This document shows positions 61,623 to 64,000 of a stretch of DNA of 64,000 bases, one piece after another (position 1 is the first letter of the stretch; the number at the start of each line of letters is the position of its first letter). The translations under genes and the position numbers were made by a program. Source of the DNA: CAZGAQ01 sp964523405. Lineage in GTDB: Bacteria > Planctomycetota > Phycisphaerae > UBA1845 > Fen-1342. Under the pieces are notes generated by a model. That model ran no database searches. It was not told the DNA's origin and saw only the letters and a list, made by a program, of their open reading frames with translations. The stretch is taken from assembly GCA_964523405.1 (NCBI GenBank), contig CAZGAQ010000003.1, positions 260,490 through 324,489 on the forward strand. Direction: 5' to 3'.

Positions 61623-61988
61623 GCTTCCGCCCGGCGGGGCTCTGCTTCTCACGCTCATGCGGCTGTCAGATTGGCACTGTCACCCCGACAGCGGGAAGCC
61701 GCCTCTTCCGCCGGCATCTCCGGGTCACACACCATAACCGGCTATCCACAAGACACTTACGGTATATTATCGGCCAATTCGTGCTCTGGCACCCCGCTTG
61801 CAGCATCCGCTCTGCCGCCCGGTGTCCGCGCGCGGGCGACACGGTAGGGCCCTGGCCGAATGCCGGCGCCCCGTGACACCCGCCCGTGCTCCAAAGGGTA
61901 CAGGTGCCGGACGGTGGCCCCTTCCGGCCCAGCCGGGCTGACGCAGTGAACGGCCATCAACACATGGCGTGGTTCTAAGGAGACCTGC
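61623..61988 (+). other. Intergenic region upstream of groEL
   Basis: 366 bases without a gene. It starts with the right arm of the split hairpin (CCCGGCGGGGCTCTG, 61630-61644). A -10-like TATATT lies at 61763-61768 but no -35 pairs with it, and no complete CIRCE element was found. An 11-base word ACACTTACGGT (61751-61761) nearly repeats GCACTTACGGT at 61547. Confidence 0.5.
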
Positions 61989-63698
<1,710 letters not shown>

Positions 63699-63713
63699 CA
63701 GTGACAAACGGCA

Positions 63714-63790
63714 AGTGCAGAGTGTCAAGTTGTGACCGACACACGCAGGTCGAGCACTTTGAACTTTGCACTCCGCACTTTGAACTCCTG
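63714..63790. repeat. ACTTTGAA-type repeat between groEL and groES
   Basis: GCACTTTGAACTTTG (63754-63768), then CACTCCGCACTTTGAACTCC, with an imperfect opposite arm (AAGTGCAGAGTGTCAAGTTG near 63715). The same 15-base word lies upstream of hscA at 9794. Confidence 0.7.
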
Positions 63791-63825
63791 AATTTGAACG
63801 TCGACTGACCGAGGAGAGATTGAAC

Positions 63826-64000
63826 ATGCCTACGGCGACTGCGAAGAAGGTGAAGATTCGTCCGCTCGATGACCGCGTCGTGGTCGAGCGCTTCGAGGCC
63901 GAAGAGAAGACCCGCGGCGGCATCGTGCTGCCCGACAGCGCTCGTGAGAAGCCCCAGCAGGGCAAGGTCATCGCGACCGGCCCCGGCAAGCTGCTCGAGA
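63826..64000 (+). CDS. groS: Co-chaperonin GroES, cut by the window end
   Basis: The first 58 residues of a 10-kDa co-chaperonin: KIRPLDDRVVVERFEAEEK, TRGGIVLPDSAREKPQQGKV, split as in the family. ATG 63826 has GAGGAGA. Probably co-transcribed with groEL 128 bases upstream. Confidence 0.95.
   Translation, partial: MPTATAKKVKIRPLDDRVVVERFEAEEKTRGGIVLPDSAREKPQQGKVIATGPGKLLE

Noticed and set aside
61740..61770. TATATT as groEL promoter
   Set aside because: No matching -35 lies at proper spacing; kept only as a note.

Overview
The window looks like part of a planctomycete scaffold, probably Phycisphaerae-like. It is GC-rich. It carries three secreted proteins ending in a Pro-Glu-Pro anchor plus hydrophobic helix and Arg tail, and a fourth of the same kind under a cobalamin riboswitch. 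It also has dockerin-like calcium repeats, FG-GAP repeats, an H-X9-DG pseudopilin and several short hydrophobic hypotheticals of the type common in that phylum. One run of ten Ns (10595-10604) shows it is a draft scaffold. Gene calls and starts come from reading frames, Shine-Dalgarno (SD) spacing and family motifs; no database search was run.

Layout. 1-6050: tRNA-Lys with a terminator, then a minus-strand block with an FG-GAP/dockerin protein, two PEP-CTERM proteins and a large ABC-exporter permease. 6265-12701: a complete isc iron-sulfur operon (iscR-iscS-iscU-iscA-hscB-hscA-small membrane protein-fdx) behind a near-consensus promoter. 12737-20503: housekeeping and signalling genes: peroxiredoxin, a REC-GGDEF-HD-GYP regulator, a YjfB-like protein, panB, a metallo-beta-lactamase-fold protein, a DUF3467 protein between palindromic repeats, and a phosphoesterase with a Trm112-like protein. 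20656-24096 (minus): a cobalamin riboswitch heading a three-gene operon (DUF4465 PEP-CTERM protein, secreted dockerin-like protein, pseudopilin), read here as a B12 capture system. 24257-46302: exonuclease III, a chemoreceptor, NAD synthetase, an RRM protein, folD, an SGNH lipoprotein, a DUF5009-like membrane protein, a PilZ/pseudo-receiver protein, pgi, a GDP-mannose pyrophosphorylase, an alpha/alpha-barrel glycosidase, a deoxyhypusine-synthase-like protein and a STAS protein.

47471-61617: a 14,147-bp Mu-type transposable element whose ends can be placed to the base. It begins TG, ends CA, is flanked by a 5-bp duplication (CGGGA), has inverted transposase-site repeats at both ends, and sits inside what was a perfect 15-bp hairpin. 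It encodes a repressor, a Ner/Cro-like protein, an extra helix-turn-helix protein, a DUF3102 protein, a DDE transposase, a MuB-like ATPase, a radical SAM protein and several late-type proteins including a Mu I-like protease. I recognise no terminase, portal, capsid or tail-sheath gene, so it is either a compact satellite-like transposable element or a reduced prophage. 61989-64000: groEL followed by the start of groES, the reverse of the usual order.

Short perfect palindromes with a fixed 3-nt loop recur across the window (upstream and downstream of the DUF3467 gene, inside the mannose-1-phosphate guanylyltransferase gene, after that gene, and in a PEP-CTERM leader), suggesting a REP-like mobile repeat family.
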